From a virus: 39,432 nucleotides of DNA. The stretch covers positions 1-39,432 of the IMG/VR virus record IMGVR_UViG_3300042557_000501; one strand, given 5' to 3'. The position numbers and the translations under genes are program-made. Below are positions 9,269-17,852 of this stretch, piece after piece (positions within the stretch are counted from its first letter, which is position 1; the number at the start of each line of letters is the position of its first letter). The notes beneath the pieces are model-generated. The model made no database searches. It was not told the DNA's origin and was given only the letters and a program-made list of their open reading frames with translations.

Positions 9269-10896
9269 GCCTCGATTTAATCCCATACCAGCCGTTACCC
9301 TTTGGATTAGAGGACAACTGCACCCTTCCATGTTATGAGGGATGGATGCAAAAGATACAAGGCAGCACAGACGTTACATCCGTTCAATTTGCATACGGGG
9401 CGTGCGCTAATACGTTCAGCGAAACAATAGACGGCAACTTTACGGGATCTGGAGTTGATTGGATACAAGGCGGATTGTGGACGTTTCCCGATACGCGGGC
9501 TGTTAGTCCAATAGGCGGTGCTGGTTATATTCGGCAAGCAATAGCCAATGCAAGCGGTTTATATTACGAACTGGAGTTTACAATTGTGGTAAATAACGGG
9601 CTAATGTTGCTGAACTTTAGCGATGGAACAATCATTCCCTATTCAGCAAGTGGAACGTATACCTACACGTTTGAAAGCGTGGGCAAGACTTACGTGGAGT
9701 TCTTTTTCAATTCAGCGTTAGGGGGTACGGTTGCTAATGTTATAATGAAGCCGATTTTAACGCGGGTTAAGTTGGGGTTATTTTATCAAGATGGCACGTT
9801 TTTAGCATTTTTAGATGATCCAATATATGCTGCCGTAACCTACAACAACGGATTTTTAACGTATAACATAAATTGGAACGGGCTTGGTTTTCCCGAAGGT
9901 TGCCTTTACTTAGCCGCTTACGACCCTTGCCAATGCTCGCAGTTTGGATTTGCTGGTGATGACTTCCAAAGCCAAGCGCAATGGGATGTATACGCGGGCG
10001 GTGATGACTTAATTGTTATCACAGGCGGAACGATGCAAGCAAGCGCGATTACCCAAGCTGCCCACTATGTTAGGCGAAGGGATGTTCTTTGCCGAGATGT
10101 GGCGTACACAATCACGTTCACCATTAGCGGAATGCAAGGAACTGACACGTTCCAATTCGCAGCTGGGTTAACAAGCGGAACGATATACACAACGGACGGA
10201 ACTTATACGGAGGTAATAAATCCAACGTGGACAAACGATGACCCGTTGGATTTGAGGTTCTTATTCCTGTTGGACATTGCTACTTTGCATTTCGTATTGA
10301 TTACCGATTTCACTATTGAAGCAGTTGAGCCTATCGTTACCTATCGAAGCGTGGCGTTTGAATTGAAAGATACCTTTTGCCAATGCACGGTACTTGTATC
10401 CGCTTGCGGAAATGATGACCAGTTTAATATGGGATTTGTTGGCACAGGATTTAACCCGTCTATTCGCTTAGAATCAACTTTGAGGACTTCAAACTATCCA
10501 ACTACCCGTGAAGCCTATGAGTTCAGCACAGGGCAAAAAAAGACTACCTATATGCGTACTCGAAAGGCGCGGTCTTTTGCTTACGGTGCGCCCGAATACG
10601 TGCATGACTTTATACGGTTAACGCTTGGGTTTGATAACGTCTACTTAGATGGTAGGGCTTCATTCTGCGAAGATGAAGAACCGCCATCGATAAGCTGGAG
10701 CGATGAAGTGGATTTCGGAGTTGCTACTTACACGTTCAGCGATGCCATAGAATTAACCGAGAAACGACCTTGCGCAGACGGTGTGCCTTTGGGATGCGAC
10801 ATTAATGGTGTCGAATTGGAGGTAAACGTAGGCACACGCAAGCCAATAATAAACACATCAACAGGCAAGACAATAAACATACCTAAACCGATATAA
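9265..10896 (+). CDS. Tail-tip protein with two carbohydrate-binding-like modules
   Basis: 543 residues, starting in an ATGA junction with the previous tail gene. Two similar beta-sandwich blocks, about 50-165 and 240-355, each start with a F-x-D/G-W-type pattern (NFTGSGVDWIQGGLWTF; DDFQSQAQWDVYAGGDDLIV) and run through aromatic strands, like inserted carbohydrate-binding modules. Cysteine pairs (CQCSQF, CQCTVL) border them. The C-terminal part (TREAYEFSTGQKKTTYMRTRKA) is a conserved-looking phage tail segment. A surface-glycan-binding tail-tip role is inferred from fold-like patterns and position. Confidence 0.6.
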   Translation: MSLDLIPYQPLPFGLEDNCTLPCYEGWMQKIQGSTDVTSVQFAYGACANTFSETIDGNFTGSGVDWIQGGLWTFPDTRAVSPIGGAGYIRQAIANASGLYYELEFTIVVNNGLMLLNFSDGTIIPYSASGTYTYTFESVGKTYVEFFFNSALGGTVANVIMKPILTRVKLGLFYQDGTFLAFLDDPIYAAVTYNNGFLTYNINWNGLGFPEGCLYLAAYDPCQCSQFGFAGDDFQSQAQWDVYAGGDDLIVITGGTMQASAITQAAHYVRRRDVLCRDVAYTITFTISGMQGTDTFQFAAGLTSGTIYTTDGTYTEVINPTWTNDDPLDLRFLFLLDIATLHFVLITDFTIEAVEPIVTYRSVAFELKDTFCQCTVLVSACGNDDQFNMGFVGTGFNPSIRLESTLRTSNYPTTREAYEFSTGQKKTTYMRTRKARSFAYGAPEYVHDFIRLTLGFDNVYLDGRASFCEDEEPPSISWSDEVDFGVATYTFSDAIELTEKRPCADGVPLGCDINGVELEVNVGTRKPIINTSTGKTINIPKPI

Positions 10897-10897
10897 G

Positions 10898-11452
10898 ATG
10901 GCAAGTATTAACGTCAATAATTTACCAGCAAAGGCAGCCGCAGCAATTACAACGGCCGACCAAGTGATGACCTTTACGGCAAGCGGAGATACTACTCAAA
11001 CGCCATTTAATGAAGCGGTGGCACAGGCTAATAGTTTGAACGCAAACGCGGCCATAAACATTGCAAGCGTTACCATTCCAACGGCCGAAGTATTGACATT
11101 GTTCACTACTCCCGTACCTTTTGGAATTACCGTTCCTGTTGGGTACTATTTACGTGTGCTAGGTTGCGATGGGTATTTAGATTTTAATACAATAGCTTAT
11201 GCAACCAATGGAAAACTGCTAATAAAAACCGTTGGAACTACCGACCCGCAAGCTGGATGGAGTGGGGCTCAGTTTTTATTCGGCACAACAAACCGATATT
11301 CTACAGGCTCACTAACGTCAGGAACTAGCGTTACGTCAAACCAACTAATTAGCGGTGCAGACTTGGAGGCGTATATTGATATTGGCAACCCAACGGCTGG
11401 CGATTCAGATATTACCGTTACACTTACCTACATACTAATCCCAACGCCTTAG
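10898..11452 (+). CDS. Small beta-rich virion protein
   Basis: 184 residues, Ala/Thr-rich and low in charge, with an N-terminus (MASINVNNLPAKAAAAITTADQVM) that may form a short helix before a beta-sandwich. The gene starts one base after the previous stop and ends one base before the next ATG. It is probably a tail-tip or decoration subunit, but no family was recognised. Confidence 0.6.
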   Translation: MASINVNNLPAKAAAAITTADQVMTFTASGDTTQTPFNEAVAQANSLNANAAINIASVTIPTAEVLTLFTTPVPFGITVPVGYYLRVLGCDGYLDFNTIAYATNGKLLIKTVGTTDPQAGWSGAQFLFGTTNRYSTGSLTSGTSVTSNQLISGADLEAYIDIGNPTAGDSDITVTLTYILIPTP

Positions 11453-11453
11453 T

Positions 11454-12386
11454 ATGCCTACCGCAGCCGAATTACTTCGCGACAAGGTTAACGGCCTAAC
11501 GGATATTCCTGACAGTTGGGTTAATCGAGTGACGGGGATACAGCCAAAGATAGCTGCAAGGTTAACGCGGTTAATGGCTAAGCTAACCACTACCAACGGA
11601 GTAGTTGACCAAACAGGCGCAAACCTTAGAACGGTCACGGCTATACTTGAGGACTTGCGGGCTTACATGACGCAAGGCGAATATGCTACGGTGATAGGTG
11701 AATTAAATAAAGACTTCATTCAGCAGCAAGCCACTTCCACAGCCTACATGACAACTTTAGGCGGGCAAGGTATCGAAACCACATTTGCAGCCCAAACATA
11801 CGCAGCAAGACGGGCGCAACTTGTAGGGCAACTGGTAAACGGAATAGATGAAGCCGTGTTGAATCCCGTCTTTGAAACGCTACTTACAGGGATTGAAACC
11901 AAAGCGAGTTACTCCGATTTATTGGTAAGCGTAACGGATAGCATAGTTGGCACACCTAACTACGACGGGCGGTTACTTGCTTATTCGCGGCAACTTGTTA
12001 CCGATACCATTGGCATAACGGATCGGGCGTTTACCGAGATTATCGCAGCAGACTTAGGCTTAGAGTGGTATCGTTACACGGGAGGTTTAATGGACACGAC
12101 CAGATGCTTTTGCGAAAAACGCAACGGCAAGTGGTATCATAAAAAAGAGATTGAAAGCTGGGGCAACAAAGAGAATTTAGGCGAATGCAACACGGGCAAA
12201 GGATGGGCGGGAATGAATCGAGCTACGGATTCAAGTACAATCTTTGCCTATGCCGGTGGGTATAATTGCCAGCATTCTATATTGCCCGTTTCCGAAGCAG
12301 CAGTACCAACCGACACGCTCAAAGAAGCAATAGCTAAAGGATTCTATAAACCAAATGCAAAAACCCGTAAACTATTGGGAATATAG
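11454..12386 (+). CDS. MuF-like minor head protein
   Basis: 310 residues. The N-terminal two thirds are helical; the C-terminal domain has RCFCEKRNGKWYHKKEIESW (from R217) and GYNCQHSILPV (from G269), the pattern of the phage Mu gpF / SPP1 gp7 minor head proteins (C-x-C, RNGK, then a GxNCxH signature). In other phages these proteins sit inside the capsid and may be ejected with DNA. Here the gene lies behind the tail-tip genes and 3.4 kb before the portal, which is unusual. No toxin domain is fused to it. Confidence 0.7.
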   Translation: MPTAAELLRDKVNGLTDIPDSWVNRVTGIQPKIAARLTRLMAKLTTTNGVVDQTGANLRTVTAILEDLRAYMTQGEYATVIGELNKDFIQQQATSTAYMTTLGGQGIETTFAAQTYAARRAQLVGQLVNGIDEAVLNPVFETLLTGIETKASYSDLLVSVTDSIVGTPNYDGRLLAYSRQLVTDTIGITDRAFTEIIAADLGLEWYRYTGGLMDTTRCFCEKRNGKWYHKKEIESWGNKENLGECNTGKGWAGMNRATDSSTIFAYAGGYNCQHSILPVSEAAVPTDTLKEAIAKGFYKPNAKTRKLLGI

Positions 12387-12388
12387 TT

Positions 12389-12396
12389 TAATTTTG
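12389..12396 (+). promoter_or_regulatory. -7 promoter box 4 nt before ATG
   Basis: TAATTTTG matches TAnnTTTG and is followed by four bases and then the ATG at 12401, so a transcript would start at or inside the start codon. No TTG -33 element was found. It lies in a 14-nt gap between genes and probably opens the glycosylation island. Confidence 0.45.
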
Positions 12397-12400
12397 CCGA

Positions 12401-12616
12401 ATGCTTATCAAAACGGGTCACGTTATCGAGTTCAATATCGGTGAATTTGTGTACCTCAAAATGGATAAGGAACAGGAACGACTAATGGTAGTTGCCATCA
12501 CTCTAAAACCTTGTAACGCTGTTATGTATGGAGTAAGCAACTCAAAGGATGAAAGCTGGTGCTACGGTATTGAGTTAAGCGCAGAACGGGATATACTTTT
12601 AGCTACATCGAATTGA
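12401..12616 (+). CDS. Small hypothetical protein
   Basis: 71 residues, beta-rich (GHVIEFNIGEFVYLKMD), soluble. It resembles small single-domain proteins common in Bacteroidetes phages but no family was recognised. It has its own promoter box 4 nt upstream and overlaps the next gene by 4 nt. Confidence 0.6.
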   Translation: MLIKTGHVIEFNIGEFVYLKMDKEQERLMVVAITLKPCNAVMYGVSNSKDESWCYGIELSAERDILLATSN

Positions 12617-13296
12617 TTGCACTAACGTCTATTTCACCACGCCACGCGATTGGTGACGCACAAATAAAAGCAGTAGAAAGTTGGAAAGCGCAAGGTTGCC
12701 GAGTTATATCTTTGAATACTGCCAGCGAAATTTCGCTACTTAAAGACCGCTACAATATTGAGTTTGTCGAGGTAACGATTACAACCAAAGGTCTATACAA
12801 AGCACCTTATATTCTGATTGGCTCATTTATAGACCACGCAAGGAATAACGGTTTTGAATCAATAATGTTAATCAATAGCGACATTATTTTGAGGGGCGCG
12901 GTATCGGAGTATTTCAACAAGTGCAAAGAGGGATTAGTATTCTGCAACCGAACCGATTTTAACGGCAATTTTCAAGACCAAAAGTTATACCCTAATGGCT
13001 TTGACGTTTTCTTTATTCACTCCGACTATTACGATTTGATACCTCACACGCTATTTGCTATGGGGCAAACGTGGTGGGATTATTGGCTACCTTATCGCTT
13101 CATTATGAGCCGCGTGCAGTTGTTTCTAATCAAAGACCCTATATTTATGCACGAACGCCATCCCGTGCAATACAACGCTGATGAATGGCACAGAATGACA
13201 AGGCACTTTAGTTGGGTGGAAAACTACTTAGAAAGAGGGCGGCCACAGGACATAAACAACACGGTGTTTAGATTGATTCAAGCCAAATGCAAATAG
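12613..13296 (+). CDS. Glycosyltransferase-like protein
   Basis: 227 residues. An N-terminal Rossmann-like part (ALTSISPRHAIGDAQIKAVESW) resembles GT-A enzymes, and MLINSDII (N88-S89-D90) stands where a DxD motif would be. TTG 12613 is the start, overlapping the previous TGA; the next methionine would lose the first strand. The C-terminus is rich in aromatics and His (WWDYWLPYRF, MHERHP), common in acceptor sites. Because the motif is NSD rather than DxD, activity is less certain than for its neighbour. It overlaps the next gene by 10 nt. Confidence 0.6.
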   Translation: MIALTSISPRHAIGDAQIKAVESWKAQGCRVISLNTASEISLLKDRYNIEFVEVTITTKGLYKAPYILIGSFIDHARNNGFESIMLINSDIILRGAVSEYFNKCKEGLVFCNRTDFNGNFQDQKLYPNGFDVFFIHSDYYDLIPHTLFAMGQTWWDYWLPYRFIMSRVQLFLIKDPIFMHERHPVQYNADEWHRMTRHFSWVENYLERGRPQDINNTVFRLIQAKCK

Positions 13297-13967
13297 ACAT
13301 TCTAATAAGGACTTATCCCAAAGATTACGAGTGGCTGCACTTAGCCCTTGCATCTATTCAAAAGCACGTCACGGGCTATCGTAATATCGTTATTTGCACA
13401 CCAAAACCGCGCGGATTGGAACACCTAACCGCTGAAAGAGTAGTTCAAGTACCTGACCTTCCTGATGGTTACATTGGGCAGCAGCTGACCAAGTTGGAAG
13501 CATGGAAATATACCGATGCCGATGCCGTTGTGTTTTGGGATAGCGATGTAATTGCCATCGAACCGTTGGATGTTAACGAGTATTTTGAGAATGGAAAACC
13601 TATCATTTGGAAAACACGTTATTCAGAAATTACTTGCCCATGGCAACCGATAACCGAAGCCGCGATGAAATACATGGTGGAGTGGGAATATATGCGGAGG
13701 ATGCCTTTAGTTTACCACACAAAGACGCTAAAGAACGTATGTATGTATTTAGAGGAAGTTCATAAATTACCGCTGTTCACTTACCTAAGCCGCGTTCCTT
13801 ATCGTTCCTTTTCGGAATTTAATGTGATGGGTGCATTTGCCGAAGTGCATGAGCCGAAAGGTTACGTATTCAAAGATACCAACGGGGCTGATATGCCAAA
13901 GATTAAGGCAATGCAGTTTTGGAGTTGGGGCGGGATTACTAATGATGTTTTAGCGCAAATCAAATGA
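13287..13967 (+). CDS. Glycosyltransferase, GT-A fold
   Basis: 226 residues. Starts with a nucleotide-binding strand (QIDILIRTYPKDYEWLHLALASI) and has a clear DxD motif in FWDSDVIAIEPL (D85 and D87). The layout fits GT2- or DUF6492-like enzymes that add one sugar. It overlaps both neighbours (10 and 4 nt), so it is translated with the FkbM methyltransferase and dehydratase. Acceptor and donor are unknown; a GDP-sugar derived from the dehydratase two genes downstream is an attractive inference. Confidence 0.7.
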   Translation: MQIDILIRTYPKDYEWLHLALASIQKHVTGYRNIVICTPKPRGLEHLTAERVVQVPDLPDGYIGQQLTKLEAWKYTDADAVVFWDSDVIAIEPLDVNEYFENGKPIIWKTRYSEITCPWQPITEAAMKYMVEWEYMRRMPLVYHTKTLKNVCMYLEEVHKLPLFTYLSRVPYRSFSEFNVMGAFAEVHEPKGYVFKDTNGADMPKIKAMQFWSWGGITNDVLAQIK

Positions 13968-14638
13968 TTATACACGAATTTCCAAACGGTAAAAAAGTAG
14001 CGTTAATTGAGGACGATACTCACATAAGCAAGTGGGTAATTGAGAACCAACGCTTAGACCACGACCGAAGCACGTTACCGCTATTAGATGAATTTATCCA
14101 TCGGGGCTTTACGGTAGTTGACATTGGGGCTTATATCGGTGACCATACCATTGCCTATTCTAATCGGGTCGGGTCGCGTGGTTCTGTTTACGCATTTGAG
14201 CCAAACCCGAAAGCCTTTGAATGTTTGGAGTATAATTTGAAAGGCAAGGATAACACGGTATGCTTTAAGCGTGGGGTAAGCGACAAGAAACACACCATAG
14301 GATTAGCCCACGATATTAACGCTGGGGCTACTCACGCCATCGCAGAGGGCAATATCCAATGCGTTTCATTAGATTCAATTAACCTACCCGAATGCGACTT
14401 CATTAAGATGGATTGCGAGGGTATGGAAGTCAAAGCGTTAAAAGGCGCAGCGTTAACCATTAAAAAATTCGCACCTACTATGTTAATAGAGGTGAACGAA
14501 ACCGCACTTGAAAGGCAAGGTGAAAGCCGCGCTTCTTTGCTTGCCTTGTTGGATTCTATGGGATATGAGTACCGCAACCTTTACAAAAATGAGGGATTGG
14601 AAGGGGCGCAAGTGGACATTATTTGTACTCCGATATGA
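13964..14638 (+). CDS. FkbM-family SAM-dependent methyltransferase
   Basis: 224 residues. Motif I VVDIGAYIGDHT (from V51/V52) binds S-adenosylmethionine, followed by VYAFEPNPKAFECLEYNL and DFIKMDCEGMEVKALKGA (D150, E152), all diagnostic of FkbM-type methyltransferases, which O-methylate sugars or polyketides. It lies between a glycosyltransferase and GDP-mannose dehydratase with 4-nt overlaps, so sugar methylation is the natural reading. Length is normal for the family. Confidence 0.85.
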   Translation: MIIHEFPNGKKVALIEDDTHISKWVIENQRLDHDRSTLPLLDEFIHRGFTVVDIGAYIGDHTIAYSNRVGSRGSVYAFEPNPKAFECLEYNLKGKDNTVCFKRGVSDKKHTIGLAHDINAGATHAIAEGNIQCVSLDSINLPECDFIKMDCEGMEVKALKGAALTIKKFAPTMLIEVNETALERQGESRASLLALLDSMGYEYRNLYKNEGLEGAQVDIICTPI

Positions 14639-15624
14639 AAGCATTTGTAACTGGTGCAACGGGTCAGGATGGAAGCTATCTTTCGGAGTACCTTCTTAGC
14701 TTAGGCTACGAAGTACACGGCATGATTCGCGCAAGTTCAAACATCGTGCAAGAATCTAAACGGTTAAAGTTGTGCTACTCAAACCCGAAATTCCACACGC
14801 ACTACGGGGATATGACCGACCCGTTAAGTTTGGAGCGGATATTAACAGACGTACAGCCCGATGAAGTTTACAACTTAGCAGCACAATCACACGTACGCAT
14901 TTCTTTTGACGTGCCGCAATTTACCGTTCAAACCGATGCCGTTGGCGTGATTAACTTGTTGGAATCGATGCGGAGGGTTTGCCCGAATGCCAAGATGTAC
15001 CAAGCAAGCAGCAGCGAAATGTTTGGGCTTAGTTGTGATGCGGACGGCTACCAACGCGAAACAACACCGCTCAATCCTGTTAGCCCTTACGGCTGCTCAA
15101 AGGTATTCGCTTACAACGTGGTTCGCCATTATCGGAGGGCTTACGGAATGCACTTGAGTAATGGGATTCTATTTAACCACGAAAGCCCGCGCAGAGGTGT
15201 TGACTTTGTAACGAATAAGGTAGTCAAGGCTGCCGCAATGATAGCACACGGCAAACAGGACAAACTGGAGTTGGGCAACTTAGATGCAAGTAGGGATTGG
15301 GGTCACGCTAAAGACTACGTGAAAGTGATGCACGCCATGCTGCAACTTAGCGAGCCGACTGATTACGTATGCAGCATGATGGAAACGCACACCGTACGCG
15401 AGTTATGCGAGTTGGCGTTTAGTTACTTCGATTTGAATTATCGCGATCATGTAACACTTAACCCGAAATACTTACGTGCGGAGGAACTGCCATACTTGAA
15501 AGGCGATTCGACAAAGTTGCGGAGCGAATTAGGATGGCAACCGACATACACTTTTGAAAGTATGATAATCGAAATGTGCCAGCATTGGACTGATGAGATA
15601 AACGGCAAAGAAAGCACACGCTAA
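14635..15624 (+). CDS. gmd: GDP-mannose 4,6-dehydratase
   Basis: 329 residues. NAD(P)-binding TGATGQDG (6-13), catalytic SSSE (S125-E128) and Y152-xxx-K156 (PYGCSK), and the family blocks NGILFNHESPRRG and LGNLDASRDWGHAKDYV are all present. It converts GDP-mannose to GDP-4-keto-6-deoxymannose, precursor of fucose, rhamnose and perosamine sugars. ATG 14635 is chosen over an upstream in-frame ATG because it makes an ATGA junction and matches family N-termini. It is shorter than the roughly 370-residue bacterial enzymes, missing a C-terminal insertion. No reductase follows, so the host must finish the sugar. Confidence 0.92.
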   Translation: MKAFVTGATGQDGSYLSEYLLSLGYEVHGMIRASSNIVQESKRLKLCYSNPKFHTHYGDMTDPLSLERILTDVQPDEVYNLAAQSHVRISFDVPQFTVQTDAVGVINLLESMRRVCPNAKMYQASSSEMFGLSCDADGYQRETTPLNPVSPYGCSKVFAYNVVRHYRRAYGMHLSNGILFNHESPRRGVDFVTNKVVKAAAMIAHGKQDKLELGNLDASRDWGHAKDYVKVMHAMLQLSEPTDYVCSMMETHTVRELCELAFSYFDLNYRDHVTLNPKYLRAEELPYLKGDSTKLRSELGWQPTYTFESMIIEMCQHWTDEINGKESTR

Positions 15625-15632
15625 AAATTAAC

Positions 15633-15640
15633 TAACTTTG
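15633..15640 (+). promoter_or_regulatory. -7 promoter box 4 nt before ATG
   Basis: TAACTTTG matches TAnnTTTG and is followed by four bases and the ATG at 15645. No -33 TTG was seen. It would start the head-gene transcript (small basic protein, portal, scaffold). Confidence 0.45.
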
Positions 15641-15644
15641 TGGC

Positions 15645-15761
15645 ATGGCACGAAATATAAAGATACGTCCTCAAGATAGGCCAATACGGGGGCGGTGTGG
15701 CGGCAAAAAGTCAGGCTGCCAATTGACTGACTTTTATATCGTAATGAAACAGGCAGCATGA
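15645..15761 (+). CDS. Small basic protein before portal
   Basis: 38 residues, Arg/Lys-rich with two cysteines (GRCGGKKSGC). It fills the gap between the dehydratase and portal genes, follows a promoter box by 4 nt and shares an ATGA junction with the portal gene at 15758, all of which support real translation. Function unknown. An alternative is that it only serves as a short leader frame coupling portal translation. Confidence 0.45.
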   Translation: MARNIKIRPQDRPIRGRCGGKKSGCQLTDFYIVMKQAA

Positions 15762-17557
15762 ACGAGGTCGATGTTAGGCGGTTATTAGATAATGTTCTTG
15801 AAGTTGAAAAGAACACTAAAAAAGGTGATATTCCTAAGTATCGGGATGGTTACGTTGCCGCAATCGAGCAGCGCAATTCTATACTTGTCCATGCAGACCC
15901 TAACGTATTCCCCGAAAAGCTATTTAGAAACCGCGCCCCGAATCAAGATTTGGAGCAACAAAAGTATATAAAGGACAATTATACCAACACCACATCGCAA
16001 GTATTCCAAGACTACCTAACCGTTATTGGTAGGGCGTTTATAGATTCCAACTGGCAAGTAATACCGAAAGAAGGTAGTGAGGATTTGATGAAATACCTAC
16101 TTACCGACTTGCCTATTTATGGATCTGTTGAAACCTTTGTGAAAGGCGTATTACCTTCCATCAAAACAAAAGATGCAAACGGTTTGGTTGCCGTTATGCC
16201 GCACGGATTTGAGTATGTAGAAAGTGAGGATGGTGAAAGTAGAGTTGATGACCAAAAACTATTTGAGCCAACCATTTACTATTATGCCAGCGATAAGGTT
16301 ATCGACTACAAAAGCGGCCATTATGCCCTTTGCGTTAGTTCTGAAATGTCACGGGTCGAGTACAACGGAAAAGAACATAGAATGGGGCGGGTTATGTATT
16401 TGTATACCCGCGAAACCATTTGGAGAATTGAGCAAGTGGGCAGACAAACCGAAAACACTTACGCAATCTTTGAATACTTTGCACACGGTGAGGGTATCTT
16501 GCCCGTTATTGAATTAAAAGGAGCGCCACAGATTTCGCCCGATGGCAGTATCTATTGGGTAAGTCCTTTTTATTACGCGGTTGGTCTGCTGAACTTAGCC
16601 TTAACAAATCGCAATTACTTACAGCTATCAATAGCTAATAGCGCGTTTCCATTTAGAATTATGAAAGCTTCAAAGTGCGAGTTCCACGATGAAGTAAGCA
16701 ATTGCCAAAACGGACATTTGATTTCAATTGAAACGGGCAAAGACGTAGGTACGTGTGGGGCGTGTCAAGGTACGGGAGCATATCGCCCAGTTAGCCCGAT
16801 GGGTACTTTGCTTTGGACTGATTCAGACCGATTCAGCGAAGGCCAAGCAAGCAACTACCCACTTGTCGAATACGTAGAACCGTCCACCAATGCAATGTCT
16901 TTCGTGCGTGAACAGGTGGATATTGATACCAAAGAAGCGCGGTCAATTCTGCACCTACAAACGTCTACAACCGATGTAAAGGGTTCAAAGGATATGACGG
17001 CTACAGGGATGGCAATAGACCAGCAGTCTATGTTTTCGTTTGTTAAGAGCGTGAGTGAGCAGATATTCGATGTGTTTGACTTTGCCAATCACAGGATAGC
17101 ATTCCAACGCTATGAAGATGCTGACCTTGCCCCGACTTTGATTTATCCGCAGACGTTTGATTTTAGAACCGAAGCCGATATATGGGAGCAGATTAAGATG
17201 GCAAGGGATAGCGAAGCACCCGCATACATTATGCACACGTTGTTCTACCAACTAATGAACAATCTACTTAGTTCAGACGTTGATGCACAGGCGGTTCTAA
17301 GTTCTATTGTTATTGCAGACAAGTTGTTTGCTTTAAGCGACACGGCCATCGCATTGCGTAAGGCAACCAACTCAATTGAGCCGTGGCAAATTACCTTGCA
17401 TGATTCGTCTATTCAGATTGCACAGGAGTTGATACAAGAAGATCCTAAGTTCTTGGAGCTGGATAATGCTGAACGTGTGGCAAAACTTGTAGAACGGGCG
17501 AAATTGAATACCTTTGTGCCTAATTCATTACTCACGAATCAAATCTTGAATGCCTAA
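15758..17557 (+). CDS. Portal protein
   Basis: 599 residues. It reads like the large Bacteroidetes siphophage portal: FQDYLTVIGRAFIDSNWQV near 90, a long stem-like helical block at about 390-470 (VREQVDIDTKEARSILHL, then TATGMAIDQQSMFSFVKSV), and a helical C-terminus. It forms the dodecameric channel for DNA passage and binds terminase. Residues 307-340 hold C307, C316, C333 and C336 plus H310 and H320 (KCEFHDEVSNCQNGH, then CGACQGTG), a zinc-ribbon-like insertion that is unusual in portals. The identification rests on length, head-gene context and helical layout. Confidence 0.75.
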   Translation: MNEVDVRRLLDNVLEVEKNTKKGDIPKYRDGYVAAIEQRNSILVHADPNVFPEKLFRNRAPNQDLEQQKYIKDNYTNTTSQVFQDYLTVIGRAFIDSNWQVIPKEGSEDLMKYLLTDLPIYGSVETFVKGVLPSIKTKDANGLVAVMPHGFEYVESEDGESRVDDQKLFEPTIYYYASDKVIDYKSGHYALCVSSEMSRVEYNGKEHRMGRVMYLYTRETIWRIEQVGRQTENTYAIFEYFAHGEGILPVIELKGAPQISPDGSIYWVSPFYYAVGLLNLALTNRNYLQLSIANSAFPFRIMKASKCEFHDEVSNCQNGHLISIETGKDVGTCGACQGTGAYRPVSPMGTLLWTDSDRFSEGQASNYPLVEYVEPSTNAMSFVREQVDIDTKEARSILHLQTSTTDVKGSKDMTATGMAIDQQSMFSFVKSVSEQIFDVFDFANHRIAFQRYEDADLAPTLIYPQTFDFRTEADIWEQIKMARDSEAPAYIMHTLFYQLMNNLLSSDVDAQAVLSSIVIADKLFALSDTAIALRKATNSIEPWQITLHDSSIQIAQELIQEDPKFLELDNAERVAKLVERAKLNTFVPNSLLTNQILNA

Positions 17558-17852
17558 AAATACTTTAATTAAGTGCATAGTTAACGGCAAAGAGTTACGC
17601 CTATTTAACTATGAAGCCCTAACGGGTGAGTTCTTTAGTCGGTTACTTAAACTGCCGAACATCAAAAGCATCGAAGTAAGCGACCCGAATTTAGAGGACA
17701 AATTAACCAAAGACGAATTTAGCCAGCTTGCCCAAAGGTTTGAGTACCTTGCGCCTAAAGTAAGGAAGCCCGAACCTTTGCCGTTGGAGGAATTTGAAAC
17801 GCCTACCGAAAAACCAAAACAAACCCGTAAACCAAAAACAGATGCCAATTGA
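17550..17852 (+). CDS. Small hypothetical protein, head module
   Basis: 100 residues with a compact N-terminal domain (LIKCIVNGKELRLFNYEAL) and a Pro/Lys-rich C-terminal tail (KPKQTRKPKTD). It lies between portal and scaffold and overlaps both (8 and 11 nt). No family recognised; a minor head protein is a reasonable guess from context only. Confidence 0.6.
   Translation: MPKNTLIKCIVNGKELRLFNYEALTGEFFSRLLKLPNIKSIEVSDPNLEDKLTKDEFSQLAQRFEYLAPKVRKPEPLPLEEFETPTEKPKQTRKPKTDAN

Noticed and set aside
11454-12386. MuF-toxin fusion
   Set aside because: Only about 40 residues follow the GYNCQH signature and they show no toxin domain, so it is a plain minor head protein.
14623-14634. Upstream ATG for gmd
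   Set aside because: It adds MYSD, absent from family N-termini, while ATG 14635 forms an ATGA junction and starts directly at the nucleotide-binding strand.
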